DNA from: a virus
IMG/VR virus record: IMGVR_UViG_3300032116_000122
Location: 1 to 64,000 of that record
Length of the DNA stretch: 64,000 bases
Direction: 5' to 3' (one strand)
Below the pieces are notes generated by a model. That model saw only the letters and a program-made list of their open reading frames with translations, did no database searches and was not told where the DNA came from. Made by a program: the position numbers and the translations under genes. The first letter of the stretch is position 1; each line of letters starts with the position of its first letter. Of this stretch, positions 38,592 to 47,907 are shown piece after piece.

Positions 38592-40874
38592 ATGTCTTAT
38601 AAGACAAGCAGGGACTCACTATTTCAGCAACTACCCCCCGGTGTTAGGCAGGGTGAGGTAACCAACGATCTAACCGTTGAAAACCAACCATTTTCGTATC
38701 CAACAAATATTGCTAGAGTTTCTGATTTTAGTGGACTTGGGCAAGGCTCCCTATCTAACGCCAATAACCAAAGTGTTACGCTAACGCGTGGGTTTATGAG
38801 AAACCTAATGACAGACCTAGGAGAAAACCAACCAAAATTCCCAGATGTTAGGTGTTTCTTTCAGTTTAACCCTCAAGACATTGAACATGTCATTGAAGCT
38901 AGAAAAGACATGTATTTGCCTATTCTTCAAGATCCAAACCAGCTACGCCAACCAATGGCTGGCAATGCAATGTTCAACTTTGAGCTAATTTTTGACAGAA
39001 CAATGGAAGTTAACTCAGCCGTGTACAGCACTGTTTCTCAGGGTGGAGAACCAATTCCTAACACTAAGTCTCCAGGAACCGTGGGGGTGTTTCATGATTT
39101 ACGTGTTCTGTATTCAATCATAGGTCAAGGTTTAAGTGAAGAGTTGCTTGAAGCACAGCAGGCAAAACTAAAGAATGACGTTAGACAATTTGCTATAAAA
39201 AACTACAACTCTTTAAACCTGCAATACAACTCAGAGACTACCGAGTTTAAGGCAAACCAAACTCTATTAGACCCGTCAGAAGACACCTATGGTGACGACC
39301 CCAATGCGGCAGCAACGGCCAACTTCTTAAATAGCATTGTGTCTAACCCCGAATCGTCATCTATAAATACATTCATGGCAGACTTCAACGTAGGGAACTC
39401 AGCTTTCTTAATTCCTCAACCATGTCGTGTTGTATTTTCACCAGTGTTTATGGTTGATGGATTTGTTATGGGTACAAAAGTTTTGTTTACTAAATTTAGT
39501 ACAAAAATGATCCCTACTCAGTGTAAAGTTTACATAACTATGCAAGCTACTTATCTTGGATTTGCTAGAGCAAAAACATTTATAACTGAGCAACTTGATG
39601 AAACTGCAAGACAAAACACAGAAAACGATAGAATTGCTGTGAGTGAGTTAGGGTCTGTTGGGTTTGAGCTGTCTGGAGCTGTTTCCGACATTACGGTTGG
39701 GTTCTCCAGTGACCCTAGAGTAATAACCAAACCTGGCGATTCCGCACAGGGTCAGTACTCTACTGAGATTTATGATTCTATATTAAATGACATTCCAACT
39801 ACAGTTGGATACGCTTACCAACCTTTTTGGTTATACGCTACCAAGGGGTTTTGGTACACTCGTCCATCGATTCCAAACTACGCTGGAGCACCAATTGGAA
39901 CTGGTTCCAAATCAAATATCGCCGTTGATGGTGGTAGTGAGGATTACGACCCACTATATATGCTTCAAAGCCCATTAACAGACAGAACACCACACTTTCA
40001 ACCACAGTTGTCTGTGCGAATTTCTCCTAGCGAAGAAAGCAAAAAAAGAATAAAAGAAGATGTGTTTGAAAAACTGCAGTCATCTAACCCAAAACTTACT
40101 TTTGAAGTAAAAGCACACATATTTGGCCCGTTTGCAACGCAAAACGATGCAGACACATTTAACGCAACCAAGATTGGAAAAACCCCTTTCTCTACTTTAT
40201 CTACTGCTGTTACAGGCTCTGGTCTGTACGTTGGTAAGTATTCTGTTCGTAAGGAAATTGCCACAGCAGATAAGTGGGATGACTACGCTAAAGATCCGCA
40301 AAACTGGACTATGGACATGAAGGCCACCAATGATGACTCAAACAGTCTAAATACTGCTCCTGACCCAATAACCCCCAGTACTAAAAATGCCCAAAATAAA
40401 TCTGTAGCAGATGAAGCAGACGCCAGAGTTGCAGCAGCTTATTCTGGCGCGTTGATCGACTTTCCTAGTAAAACACCTGAAATAAACACAGCTATAGAAA
40501 ACACACAAAGGCTTTATTACGACGGGCTATCATCAAAAGTTGAAAAAATTAATCCAGACTGGAGCGGTCCGGATATAAACTTTAGAGGGTTAGTTGGAAT
40601 GCCACAAGAGGTATATCAAATAACAGTAGAGAATGGTGGAGATAGATTAGACTCTCTACTACAGTTAGTAGACAATGTACACGGACTAAGCTCCAAGTAT
40701 TTCTCTATAGTAGTTGATGCAGTAATTGTGTATGAAATTGAAACGGCAGCTGGTGTATATAAGAAGGCTTCTCCAGGAGGGGTTAGAAGCACCGCTGTTA
40801 AATTAGGTAGTGACTTTGGTTTTACAACTTCATTGAACTTGGGATGGGGGTCGTTGGCTGTTCTGCCAATTTAA
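38592..40874 (+). CDS. Baseplate/tube initiator-type tail protein
   Basis: The 760-residue protein follows the tape measure and precedes a LysM protein and the hub, the order seen for the CIS-tube (Afp7/gpX-like) layer of contractile systems. Supporting segments are FPDVRCFFQFNPQDIEH near residue 90, MFNFELIFDRTMEV near residue 130, and PCRVVFSPVFMVDGFV with TQCKVYITMQATYLGF near residues 275-330, which resemble tube-initiator strands. It is much longer than the usual 200-250 residues, so extra domains have been added; the C-terminal 180 residues are unassigned. Confidence 0.6.
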   Translation: MSYKTSRDSLFQQLPPGVRQGEVTNDLTVENQPFSYPTNIARVSDFSGLGQGSLSNANNQSVTLTRGFMRNLMTDLGENQPKFPDVRCFFQFNPQDIEHVIEARKDMYLPILQDPNQLRQPMAGNAMFNFELIFDRTMEVNSAVYSTVSQGGEPIPNTKSPGTVGVFHDLRVLYSIIGQGLSEELLEAQQAKLKNDVRQFAIKNYNSLNLQYNSETTEFKANQTLLDPSEDTYGDDPNAAATANFLNSIVSNPESSSINTFMADFNVGNSAFLIPQPCRVVFSPVFMVDGFVMGTKVLFTKFSTKMIPTQCKVYITMQATYLGFARAKTFITEQLDETARQNTENDRIAVSELGSVGFELSGAVSDITVGFSSDPRVITKPGDSAQGQYSTEIYDSILNDIPTTVGYAYQPFWLYATKGFWYTRPSIPNYAGAPIGTGSKSNIAVDGGSEDYDPLYMLQSPLTDRTPHFQPQLSVRISPSEESKKRIKEDVFEKLQSSNPKLTFEVKAHIFGPFATQNDADTFNATKIGKTPFSTLSTAVTGSGLYVGKYSVRKEIATADKWDDYAKDPQNWTMDMKATNDDSNSLNTAPDPITPSTKNAQNKSVADEADARVAAAYSGALIDFPSKTPEINTAIENTQRLYYDGLSSKVEKINPDWSGPDINFRGLVGMPQEVYQITVENGGDRLDSLLQLVDNVHGLSSKYFSIVVDAVIVYEIETAAGVYKKASPGGVRSTAVKLGSDFGFTTSLNLGWGSLAVLPI

Positions 40875-40877
40875 ACT

Positions 40878-41123
40878 ATGAAGACAAAATACTTTTCTAC
40901 TGATAGATACTCTTTAGACAGTTCTGGTCAAACTGCTTCAAGAACTAGGTTTGTTGCAAGTGGGTACTCTGTGTACACATCAGTCACCGGAGATACCTTT
41001 ATGTCCTTAAGTATCAGATTTTTAGGGGATCAATCTCGTTATTGGGAAATCGCAGACATTAATCCTCAAGTTGAATGGCCCGATAGAATACCAATTGGTA
41101 CAACACTTAGGATTCCAATATGA
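40878..41123 (+). CDS. LysM-type tail protein
   Basis: The 81-residue protein ends with a LysM-like module: YTSVTGDTFMSLSIRFLGDQ, YWEIADINPQVEWPDRIPIG and TTLRIPI. In contractile tails such small LysM proteins (P2 gpX, T4 gp53-like) link the tube to the baseplate hub and may touch peptidoglycan. It overlaps the hub gene by 4 bp (ATGA). The start is 4 bp after the preceding stop. Confidence 0.78.
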   Translation: MKTKYFSTDRYSLDSSGQTASRTRFVASGYSVYTSVTGDTFMSLSIRFLGDQSRYWEIADINPQVEWPDRIPIGTTLRIPI

Positions 41124-42283
41124 TTGGCCCTTCTATAAACAAGTTTTCTGCAAGCTGCAGATTCCAAATACACGGAGTACCATTAGACCACACGACTATT
41201 ATTGAATACGAACTTTCGTTGTCCGAGAACAAACACGACTTATTAATCGTAACTATGGCTGGCGTTCCAGCAGCCGCAGTAACTGATTACATAGGAGTAC
41301 CCGTAACTTTTTCCCTTGGAGAGGGTGTGGGGACATCACAACAGTTTGTTGGGTATGTTTCGTATGTTGAACCAATGCATAACGCAAAAGACGGGCTGAT
41401 CAACAAAAGCCCAATACAGCTAGCAAAGGTGTACTGCATTGGGGCATCAATGGTCATGAAAGAAGTAAGATCAAAAGTATGGGAAACCCCTACACTTACA
41501 GAGATCGTTACTTTTATATCAGACACTCATGGATTTAGCGTTGATTACCCTAAGGACTCCTATAAGCCTGTCCGTCTAGTTCAGTCAAACGAAAGCGACT
41601 GGTCGTTTTTAAATAGAGTCTGCAAGAAGTTTGGTTTGTCATTTTCTCTACACGGAACACACCTTCATCTGTGGGACAGAAACAAATTTACTGGCAGAGC
41701 ATCGTCTTACCATAGAGCTTTAACTAGCAATAGGACTCAAGAAAACAGGCCATTCTATGTGCTTAATTTTGAAGCAACCCTAGGAAAGATCTCGTCTTCG
41801 GGAGACCGCAGTCGAAATGTGGTTACTGTTTTGGATTCACAAAATAACATACATGTAGTAGTAGACGAAACCTCTGAGTACTTTCCCGGATCGACTGATT
41901 CGCCTAAGTTATTTAAAAAACCTCTTACGCTATCTCTGAACTCTTTAGAAGAGGGTGTTAGAACTATAGATTCATACGACAAGTACAACTCAATTTACAA
42001 TGCAAAACTTAACGTAATGTATGGCGGAGGAGCTGTGCCTGGTGGCATACTTTATCTTGATGGGTTTGACTCAAAGTTCGATGGGTTCTGGTATATATCT
42101 GACGTAACTCATTTTGTTAAATCAGAGAACTATGTAACAGAGTTAATCCTGGCAAAATCAGATGAGTTTAACCAGGTTGTTGATACTTCCAATGTCACTA
42201 CATTTCAAATACCACCGGAGTACAAGATGAGTTTTAATGAAGAATGGATTGCTAGCACAGCTAGGGTGTTGGAATATGCCTAG
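41120..42283 (+). CDS. Baseplate hub protein, gpD/gp27-like
   Basis: The 387-residue protein has the layout of the hub that holds the spike. N-terminal beta domains begin near IHGVPLDHTTIIEYELSLSE, with a VTFSLGEGVG segment and a FVGYVSYVEP strand, followed by WETPTLTEIVTFISDTHGFS near residue 130 and SDWSFLNRVCKKFGLSFSLH near residue 158. The last two are the conserved 'late control D' helix pair. It acts with the downstream OB-fold protein to form the central baseplate. Confidence 0.8.
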   Translation: MIGPSINKFSASCRFQIHGVPLDHTTIIEYELSLSENKHDLLIVTMAGVPAAAVTDYIGVPVTFSLGEGVGTSQQFVGYVSYVEPMHNAKDGLINKSPIQLAKVYCIGASMVMKEVRSKVWETPTLTEIVTFISDTHGFSVDYPKDSYKPVRLVQSNESDWSFLNRVCKKFGLSFSLHGTHLHLWDRNKFTGRASSYHRALTSNRTQENRPFYVLNFEATLGKISSSGDRSRNVVTVLDSQNNIHVVVDETSEYFPGSTDSPKLFKKPLTLSLNSLEEGVRTIDSYDKYNSIYNAKLNVMYGGGAVPGGILYLDGFDSKFDGFWYISDVTHFVKSENYVTELILAKSDEFNQVVDTSNVTTFQIPPEYKMSFNEEWIASTARVLEYA

Positions 42284-42509
42284 CTCAGATATAACACTGC
42301 ACAGGGCCCTTGTGGTTAGGGTATCTGGGGATGAAGTATACGTAAAGATCCCAAGCGTACTTGGGGCAAATGAGTCAATAGCGTTACACACCCCCAAGAC
42401 CCCGGCAGTTAGCTGGCCCCCTGTTGATGGTAACCAGTTAATTGTTGCAGTTGAAGGTGAGAACTTTAATAAAGTTTACGCTATAGCAAATATTGACACT
42501 GGTATATAG
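42276..42509 (+). CDS. Baseplate spike OB-fold protein
   Basis: I use the ATG at 42276 inside the hub gene's end, since the in-frame upstream start at 42237 is embedded in the hub coding region. The 77-residue product reads as an OB-fold domain: HRALVVRVSGDEVYVKIPSV, then AVSWPPVDGNQLIVAVEGEN and KVYAIANIDTG. This is the pattern of the gpV/gp5 N-terminal domain. It lacks a long beta-helix, so a separate tip protein may complete the spike. Overlap with the hub gene is 8 bp. Confidence 0.65.
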   Translation: MPSSDITLHRALVVRVSGDEVYVKIPSVLGANESIALHTPKTPAVSWPPVDGNQLIVAVEGENFNKVYAIANIDTGI

Positions 42510-42521
42510 TTTGGAGTAACC

Positions 42522-42920
42522 ATGAAGTCTATAAAGATACCGTTTTCGTTCGTAGGTGGGAAGATAAACTCCACAACGGACGAGGGTACTATCGCCAACC
42601 AAAAAATAGAGGCTGTGTTAACCACAATGCGTGGAGAACGTATTTTAAACCAAACGTTCGGCAGCGACATGAAACTACTTGTAAATGATACACCTAATGA
42701 AATTATTTTAGCTGATGCTAAAATAGAAGCTATATATGACTTAAAGGGTCAGGTGTCGGGTGCTCAAATAATTGATATGAATTTTGACCTTGATTCACTG
42801 ACTAGCGATGACCCAACTTTAAATGTATATGTTACATACAAACTACCACTAGGAAACTATAGGACTGGGAGAGTTAAACTGGCTGTTCCTGGGTTAATTA
42901 CAGAAGATACGATTGTGTAG
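42522..42920 (+). CDS. Baseplate wedge protein, gp25-like
   Basis: The 132-residue product matches the gp25/gpW family, a sheath-initiating baseplate wedge component. Signs are the Gly/Thr-rich N-terminus, ANQKIEAVLTTMRGERILNQ (the conserved IxxIL.T.xGERxxxP region), TFGSDMKLLVNDTPNE, and C-terminal strands LNVYVTYKLPLG. GGAG precedes its ATG. It is directly followed by the gpJ-like gene, the standard order. Confidence 0.85.
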   Translation: MKSIKIPFSFVGGKINSTTDEGTIANQKIEAVLTTMRGERILNQTFGSDMKLLVNDTPNEIILADAKIEAIYDLKGQVSGAQIIDMNFDLDSLTSDDPTLNVYVTYKLPLGNYRTGRVKLAVPGLITEDTIV

Positions 42921-42927
42921 GTAACTA

Positions 42928-44400
42928 ATGACATCTGACCAAACATTTAATTACGCAAGTAGGACCTACGGTACTATCCGCCAGGACTTACTTGCTAGAG
43001 CTTCTACAGTAGCCCCAGAATGGACTGACAGAGACGCGTCTGATTTTGGTATGTTATTTGTAGACCTATGGTCGTATATCGGGGACATAGTTCACTATTA
43101 CATTGACCGCACCGGTAGGGAATCCTTTATCTCCACAGCAACACAAAGAGAGAGCTTGTTGGCCTATGCCAACATGTTTGGGTACAAGCCAAGCGGTCGT
43201 GAATCTGCAAGAGGTTCTGTATATATAGCAAACTCTTCCAGTGCTTCTGCGTATACGCTACCTATTAACTCTCAACTTCGCGCAAACTTTGACAATGTTA
43301 ACTACAATTTTTACACCACAAACGCTATAACCATAGCCCCAGGAACGGTAGAAGAAGTTGAAGTCGTTGAAGGAAAGCTAGTCACCAACGACGTATTAAC
43401 TACCTCATCCTCCGGTTCTCCCAACCAGTCGTACATCCTAACTACTACTGATCCAGCGATATCTTCAATAGAGATAACCGTAACAGAAGACGGTGTAGAT
43501 GTCCCATACCTACAGTACGCTGACATATCAGACATGTCTAGTGGGTCTAGAGGGTTTATAGTTAAACTAACGTCCGCTGGAACAGTTCAGGTTAGTTTTG
43601 GTAACCGTATTAACGGGTTTGTTCCACCAGCTGGATCTAAGATAACAGCTTCCTACACTAGAAGCTCCGGGGTTAATGGCAACTTAGGAGCTAACCTAAT
43701 TTCTTCTTTTGTGGAAAACCACCCAAGTTACATTACGATCTCATCATCGACAGCTACCACCAGCGGTACAAACGGTGAGACTGCGGAAAGCTTAAAGTCA
43801 AATATCATTTCATCAATACGCACACAGGATAGAGCTGTGACCCTACAGGACTACGCGGACATTGCTAAAACGGTTTCTGGGGTATACAAAGCTATCTCTT
43901 CGTATACACCATCTGCCCTGGGCAGCTCAGCTGGGGCATCGGTAACAATCTACGCACTACCGTTTGTCAGTGACTTCCTGACTACCACTAGCTATTCAAT
44001 AACCGTTCCAACAACTTTAAAAAATGACGTTATAGAAAAGTTGACCCCAAGAAGTATGATTGGCGTAACACCCGTAGCAGCTAGTACTGTGACTTTAAGA
44101 CGATTAGACATAACTGCGTCTATACAAGTTTCCGAAGGGTTCGTTAGTAGCTGGGTCGAAGCAAATGTTAGAAACGCCATTGATGGGCTATTTACATTTG
44201 ATAATGCAGACTTTGGAAAAGAGATTCGTAGGGGAGAGGTATACAAATTGTTGATGAATCTTACAGGGGTTGACTACATCGAAATATCTGACTTTTCGAT
44301 AGAAGATGGTTCTAATACAGTAAACGCAGTGCTTGACCCTACACATATTCTCAGAAAGGGCAATATAACATTGACGTTTGCTGGAGGGATGGGTAGCTAA
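42928..44400 (+). CDS. Baseplate J-like wedge protein
   Basis: The 490-residue protein is the gpJ/gp6-like core of the baseplate wedge. It has WTDRDASDFGMLFVDLWSYI near residue 32, HYYIDRTGRESFISTATQRE near residue 54 and LLAYANMFGYKPSGRESARG after it, a central beta domain, SLKSNIISSIRTQDRAVTLQ near 290 and LQDYADIAKTVSGVYKA near 307. The C-terminal half includes a MIGVTPVAASTVTLRRLDIT segment. All of these belong to the Baseplate_J family pattern. It lies between gp25-like and gpI-like genes. Confidence 0.88.
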   Translation: MTSDQTFNYASRTYGTIRQDLLARASTVAPEWTDRDASDFGMLFVDLWSYIGDIVHYYIDRTGRESFISTATQRESLLAYANMFGYKPSGRESARGSVYIANSSSASAYTLPINSQLRANFDNVNYNFYTTNAITIAPGTVEEVEVVEGKLVTNDVLTTSSSGSPNQSYILTTTDPAISSIEITVTEDGVDVPYLQYADISDMSSGSRGFIVKLTSAGTVQVSFGNRINGFVPPAGSKITASYTRSSGVNGNLGANLISSFVENHPSYITISSSTATTSGTNGETAESLKSNIISSIRTQDRAVTLQDYADIAKTVSGVYKAISSYTPSALGSSAGASVTIYALPFVSDFLTTTSYSITVPTTLKNDVIEKLTPRSMIGVTPVAASTVTLRRLDITASIQVSEGFVSSWVEANVRNAIDGLFTFDNADFGKEIRRGEVYKLLMNLTGVDYIEISDFSIEDGSNTVNAVLDPTHILRKGNITLTFAGGMGS

Positions 44401-44403
44401 CTA

Positions 44404-46200
44404 ATGGCCCGCAAATCTTTCGTAGTACGCAGCTCTGCACCAAGTGGTGGTTCTTATCTACAGTATTATCCAGGTGGTGTTGGGGCATCACTGGGGTCTG
44501 CTAGCGCTACGGGTTCTGCTTCAGCAGCGTACATACGTGGTGACGGAGTTCAAGCTAGACCAACACTTGGTACAGCTGTACCTGTTGGTAATGTTCTTTA
44601 TAACGCAGCGTACTTTGAAGCAGTGGCGTCTAGCTACCAAGAAACCACTCTTACATGGGATCTTACCTTGTACGACACAGACCCATCAAACCCAGGTTTG
44701 GTAAAACCGTATTCGGTTTTAATTGTGTACTCTAATTATGGGTGCCCAGATACTATCTCAGAGGGATTTGTTCTAGTTGAAACTAGAGATTCAAAAAAGC
44801 ATGTGCATACACCAGTATTAGGTAGCTGGGCGTACTACTCAATGTTCATTAGGTACCGCTCACACGATGGTGATGACTACTACGAAATCGTGTCAAAGAT
44901 CCCAGTGCTGCTACCGGTTGACCAAGATTCTTTGGAAGATCTTTACTCAAAAATTCCTGAGCACTATCGAGCCTTGGATGAGAATAGTTCTGGGGATCTT
45001 CGTAAGTTCCTGTCTATATTTAGTTGGGACTTAGACAAAATAAAGTCAACACTTAGACATTCCCTATCGATGCGCGACCCGTTAGTAGCGGATGAAGAAT
45101 TACTAAACTATGTCGCTCAGGATCTAGGAGTTACCCTACAAACTAATGACGTTGGATCTCAGAGACTTAGAGACTACTTAGTTAACTTCTCTAGACTAAA
45201 GAAGAGAGCGGGGTCTAAGTCTTCGATAGAAGCACACCTAGAAGCTCTGTGTGGGGCTGACGTTGAGATAAACGATACCTTAAAGACTATAAGTGTTTAC
45301 CCGCAAAGAGTTAACCTTCTCTATGATCCAGCATTTGTAAATGGGGTTGCGTCGGGTATCGATGGTGGTGAGCCCACTGTTAGTAACAGCGCAATCTCGT
45401 ATGATTCTGGTGTATTAGGTGAAGCCCAAACTATTTTTTATGACGGTGGAGACACGCCCACAACTACTCTGAGTTCGGGAACAGCCACGACAGAGCGATG
45501 GGTAAGCTTTCCAGACCCTACCAATGCCCTCTACTCTTATTTAGAGACAGCTTCTACCGCTTCTCCGGGAAGCCCCAAGTACGTAAAAGTAACAGGTGGG
45601 GACATCCTATACTTCTCAATCTCAGTACCAACAGAAAGCGACGTTGCTGACTACGTAGAAGATTCTATTCAGTCAGTATCGTTCTACTACGCTGGAGGAG
45701 CATCAGGTGGGTCAGCCAACTTGATAACCACAGACATCACTGCTCAAGAGTATGCTGGGAAGAAGTACTGGAGATTAGAAGTTCCAAGCAGTGTTACTAC
45801 CTACACAAACGCAGTTCTTAGTATTAAGTTTGCAAACAGCGTTGGTAGCTTTTCCATATCATACGCTGACTTTAAATACGCCCTTCTTGAAAGAAACACA
45901 ATTGGTGAATACTTTGATGGTAACACCGTACGGGGCGGATGGTTGATTGGTTCTACTGGGTCGATATCTGACTACAGGTGGAAGGGCACCCCAAATGATT
46001 CTCAGTCAGTATTCTCGTCAAACTGGGCAAAAACACAGAACGTTATAGACAGACTTCTGCAGTATATTATTCCTGTTACAGAGTCCATATCGTCTGGAAC
46101 ACTGTATAGTAACGGGTACTATAAGACTACCGGTGGTTCTATAACAAAACTACCAACTTACAAGTACACTTTTACATACGACAAAATACCGGGAGAATAA
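44404..46200 (+). CDS. Baseplate gpI-like protein
   Basis: The 598-residue protein has a gpI-type core: IPEHYRALDENSSGDLRKFL near residue 190, WDLDKIKSTLRHSLSMRDPL after it, LLNYVAQDLGVTLQTNDVG near residue 236, and RLRDYLVNFSRLKKRAGSKS then IEAHLEALCGADVEI. N-terminal and C-terminal beta domains are added, the latter about 270 residues and resembling a carbohydrate-binding or fibre-attachment region. It probably links the wedge to tail fibres. It closes the baseplate block. Confidence 0.8.
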   Translation: MARKSFVVRSSAPSGGSYLQYYPGGVGASLGSASATGSASAAYIRGDGVQARPTLGTAVPVGNVLYNAAYFEAVASSYQETTLTWDLTLYDTDPSNPGLVKPYSVLIVYSNYGCPDTISEGFVLVETRDSKKHVHTPVLGSWAYYSMFIRYRSHDGDDYYEIVSKIPVLLPVDQDSLEDLYSKIPEHYRALDENSSGDLRKFLSIFSWDLDKIKSTLRHSLSMRDPLVADEELLNYVAQDLGVTLQTNDVGSQRLRDYLVNFSRLKKRAGSKSSIEAHLEALCGADVEINDTLKTISVYPQRVNLLYDPAFVNGVASGIDGGEPTVSNSAISYDSGVLGEAQTIFYDGGDTPTTTLSSGTATTERWVSFPDPTNALYSYLETASTASPGSPKYVKVTGGDILYFSISVPTESDVADYVEDSIQSVSFYYAGGASGGSANLITTDITAQEYAGKKYWRLEVPSSVTTYTNAVLSIKFANSVGSFSISYADFKYALLERNTIGEYFDGNTVRGGWLIGSTGSISDYRWKGTPNDSQSVFSSNWAKTQNVIDRLLQYIIPVTESISSGTLYSNGYYKTTGGSITKLPTYKYTFTYDKIPGE

Positions 46201-46201
46201 G

Positions 46202-46456
46202 ATGGAGCTACTCATAGCTAGTTTAGCTGTGTACAAGATATTGCAGTTTATTGATTCTCTGCTTCCCAAAGAGGCAATGCCATGGGTGAAGCTCCTAGCC
46301 TCTCTAGTGCTTTCATACGGTGTATGTGTGGTTATGAAGGTAGAGAATATTTTTGTAAGTGGTGCTGCAGTAGCTGCCATATCTGGTACAGTTCACTCAG
46401 TTCTCCGATTACTAACGCTTCTTGGAGACTCCGCTTACAGAAAAAACATTAGATAG
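46202..46456 (+). CDS. Small membrane protein, holin-like
   Basis: The 84-residue product has GGAG before its ATG. Three hydrophobic segments are visible: residues 2-18, 27-45 (VKLLASLVLSYGVCVVM) and 50-72. The C-terminus is basic (YRKNIR). Size and topology fit a class I-type holin or a membrane-located tail-block protein. It is 30 kb from the endolysin, which has its own candidate holin. The two may be a holin/antiholin pair, which is speculation. Confidence 0.52.
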   Translation: MELLIASLAVYKILQFIDSLLPKEAMPWVKLLASLVLSYGVCVVMKVENIFVSGAAVAAISGTVHSVLRLLTLLGDSAYRKNIR

Positions 46457-46464
46457 GAGCTAAC

Positions 46465-47265
46465 TTGAGTAAGAGTTCGACTTACGGGATTCTAGGAACG
46501 TCAGATGTGCCTAGAGAAGTCATTGTGGCGTCACTGTCCGATAGTGGTAACGCACAGTACATCATTCCTTGGTACGGCACCAAAAAGATATCACCAGCTC
46601 TTGAGTATGTGTATGACTGGCTCATTGACAATGAGATCAACTACCAAGTAGTTGAGTCTACGGAAGGACGCCCATTACCAAATGCAATTAAAAAGCTGGC
46701 CACGGAAGTAACCCAAGCCGATGCAGTAGACATAGAGATCATGATGTGCCTCAAAAAGCATGAGGACAGCGCTGCGTTGATCATGTGGGATGAGGAGAAC
46801 CCTCAGAGATCATTGTTCCTTGCCTCAACAGCAATTAGCATGGGCATCCAATCATTGGAGCTTACAAACGGGTTGGTTCCCATCATTGTTGAGGACTCTG
46901 ACTTGATTGTGTCTTCAAACAACGACGACACATCAAAAATGCAGATTGTTGCAAAGAGCAATGCAGAAGCGCACATTGACACTCTTCTAGATCTAGACAC
47001 GAGCAGCTTTGACAGAGAAACTTTAGAAGTGATGCCAGCAGTGTCGGTTAAGCGTATGGCAGCAAATGCTGGGTTTGATGTGAAGACTAAGGAAGAAGCC
47101 ATCAACGCCCTAACAGGTGGTGTTGCTGAGGAACCAAAATCAAAGTTTGATGTTGGCACGGTTCTACTGATGTTCAACGATGGTACAGAACTTGGGTTCT
47201 CGATGAATAAGGATCTTCTACAGAAGATCATGGATGTAGTCTTAGAGTATCAATCAAACTTGTAA
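46465..47265 (+). CDS. Conserved-type hypothetical, 266 aa
   Basis: The gene starts at TTG behind AGGAGC. The 266-residue product begins SKSSTYGILGTSDVPREVIV, then has a WYGTKKISPALEYVYDWLID segment and VDIEIMMCLKKHEDSAALIM. This resembles a family seen in actinophages in which a nucleotide-like alpha/beta domain of unknown role lies near the end of the late genes. A C-terminal 50-residue part is separate (FDVGTVLLMFNDGTELGFSM). It ends at a strong bidirectional terminator, so it is the last gene of the late rightward unit. Confidence 0.6.
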   Translation: MSKSSTYGILGTSDVPREVIVASLSDSGNAQYIIPWYGTKKISPALEYVYDWLIDNEINYQVVESTEGRPLPNAIKKLATEVTQADAVDIEIMMCLKKHEDSAALIMWDEENPQRSLFLASTAISMGIQSLELTNGLVPIIVEDSDLIVSSNNDDTSKMQIVAKSNAEAHIDTLLDLDTSSFDRETLEVMPAVSVKRMAANAGFDVKTKEEAINALTGGVAEEPKSKFDVGTVLLMFNDGTELGFSMNKDLLQKIMDVVLEYQSNL

Positions 47266-47287
47266 GAGTTTCTGACACAAAGAGAAA

Positions 47288-47310
47288 AGCCCCAGGAAAA
47301 TCCTGGGGCT
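47288..47310. terminator. Bidirectional terminator
   Basis: AGCCCCAGGA and TCCTGGGGCT form a perfect 10-bp stem with an AAA loop. It is followed by ATTTCTTG on the plus strand and preceded by GAGAAA, which reads as TTTCTC on the minus strand. It lies between the converging late unit and the leftward Dps cassette and can stop transcripts from both sides. Confidence 0.8.
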
Positions 47311-47346
47311 ATTTCTTGTACCTACAACTGTAGGTAACTAGTGAGT

Positions 47347-47463
47347 TCACTTCTTCTTGGGAGCTGCCTTCTTGGCAGGTGCTGACTTCTTGCCCTTGGC
47401 GGGACCCTTGCCATAGCCGGGGTCCTTCTTGTCCTTAAGGCCACATCCACATGATGCACACAT
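47347..47463 (-). CDS. Tiny Cys/Lys-rich protein, 38 aa
   Basis: This short leftward gene has a strong GGGAGG site before its ATG. The 38-residue product has an N-terminal Cys cluster (MCASCGCG) followed by a Lys/Ala/Pro-rich tail (KGKKSAPAKKAAPKKK) like the tails of histone H1 or bacterial HU-like proteins. The tail should bind DNA or RNA non-specifically, and the Cys cluster could hold a metal ion. It is the last gene of a five-gene leftward cassette with Dps. Confidence 0.6.
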   Translation of the reverse strand: MCASCGCGLKDKKDPGYGKGPAKGKKSAPAKKAAPKKK

Positions 47464-47464
47464 A

Positions 47465-47713
47465 CTAGTTACCTCCCTTCCGGTACTTGCTTGTCTTCTT
47501 TGCAATCTTATCGGGTTGTTTCACAAATTGCTTGCCTTCGGCATTACCTTTTGCTTTTGCCCGATTGGTGGCAGCTTTTTCTGATGGGGATAGAGAGTCC
47601 CATGCCTTGTCTGGTAGGTAGCGCTTCTTGCCTTTGGATTCGGAGCCGTCAGAGGTGCGCCATTTCTCATTAGTCCACTTATCAAGATCCTTTTGCGGCT
47701 TAGCTTTAGCCAT
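47465..47713 (-). CDS. Small basic protein of phage type
   Basis: The 82-residue product is very basic. It contains a WTNEKWRTSDGSESKGKKR segment, YLPDKAWDSLSPSEKAATNR, then AKAKGNAEGKQFVKQPDKIA. The WxxEKWRT..G...RYLPxKAW..LSP.EKAATNR pattern recurs in many phages and some giant viruses as a small family without known function. A nucleic-acid-binding role is plausible from charge and from the neighbours. Spacing to the flanking genes is 1-2 bp, so the cassette is one operon. Confidence 0.62.
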   Translation of the reverse strand: MAKAKPQKDLDKWTNEKWRTSDGSESKGKKRYLPDKAWDSLSPSEKAATNRAKAKGNAEGKQFVKQPDKIAKKTSKYRKGGN

Positions 47714-47715
47714 GG

Positions 47716-47907
47716 TCAGTCCTTGTACCCGCCGCCAGCTTCCTTGTAGCGCTTAGCCAGAAGCTGGGCTTTGCGGGCAGACCACTCACCTGGGTCGCCG
47801 CCCTTGGTGCCAGCTTTGATTTCATTGAACAGGCGCTTGCGCAGAGCAGGCTTGGTGTAGTTACCAGCCTCATTGACCTTTGATTCGGCCTTCTTTTTAG
47901 CAGCCAT
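47716..47907 (-). CDS. Small basic protein, KGGxPGxWSARKAQL type
   Basis: The ATG at 47907 overlaps the preceding stop (ATGA) and is preferred to an upstream in-frame start at 47919. The 63-residue product is Lys/Arg-rich, with NYTKPALRKRLFNEIKAGTK and GGDPGEWSARKAQLLAKRYK segments and a GGGYKD end. I recall this pattern as a short conserved domain in phage and giant-virus proteins with no assigned function. Its charge suggests DNA binding. Confidence 0.65.
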   Translation of the reverse strand: MAAKKKAESKVNEAGNYTKPALRKRLFNEIKAGTKGGDPGEWSARKAQLLAKRYKEAGGGYKD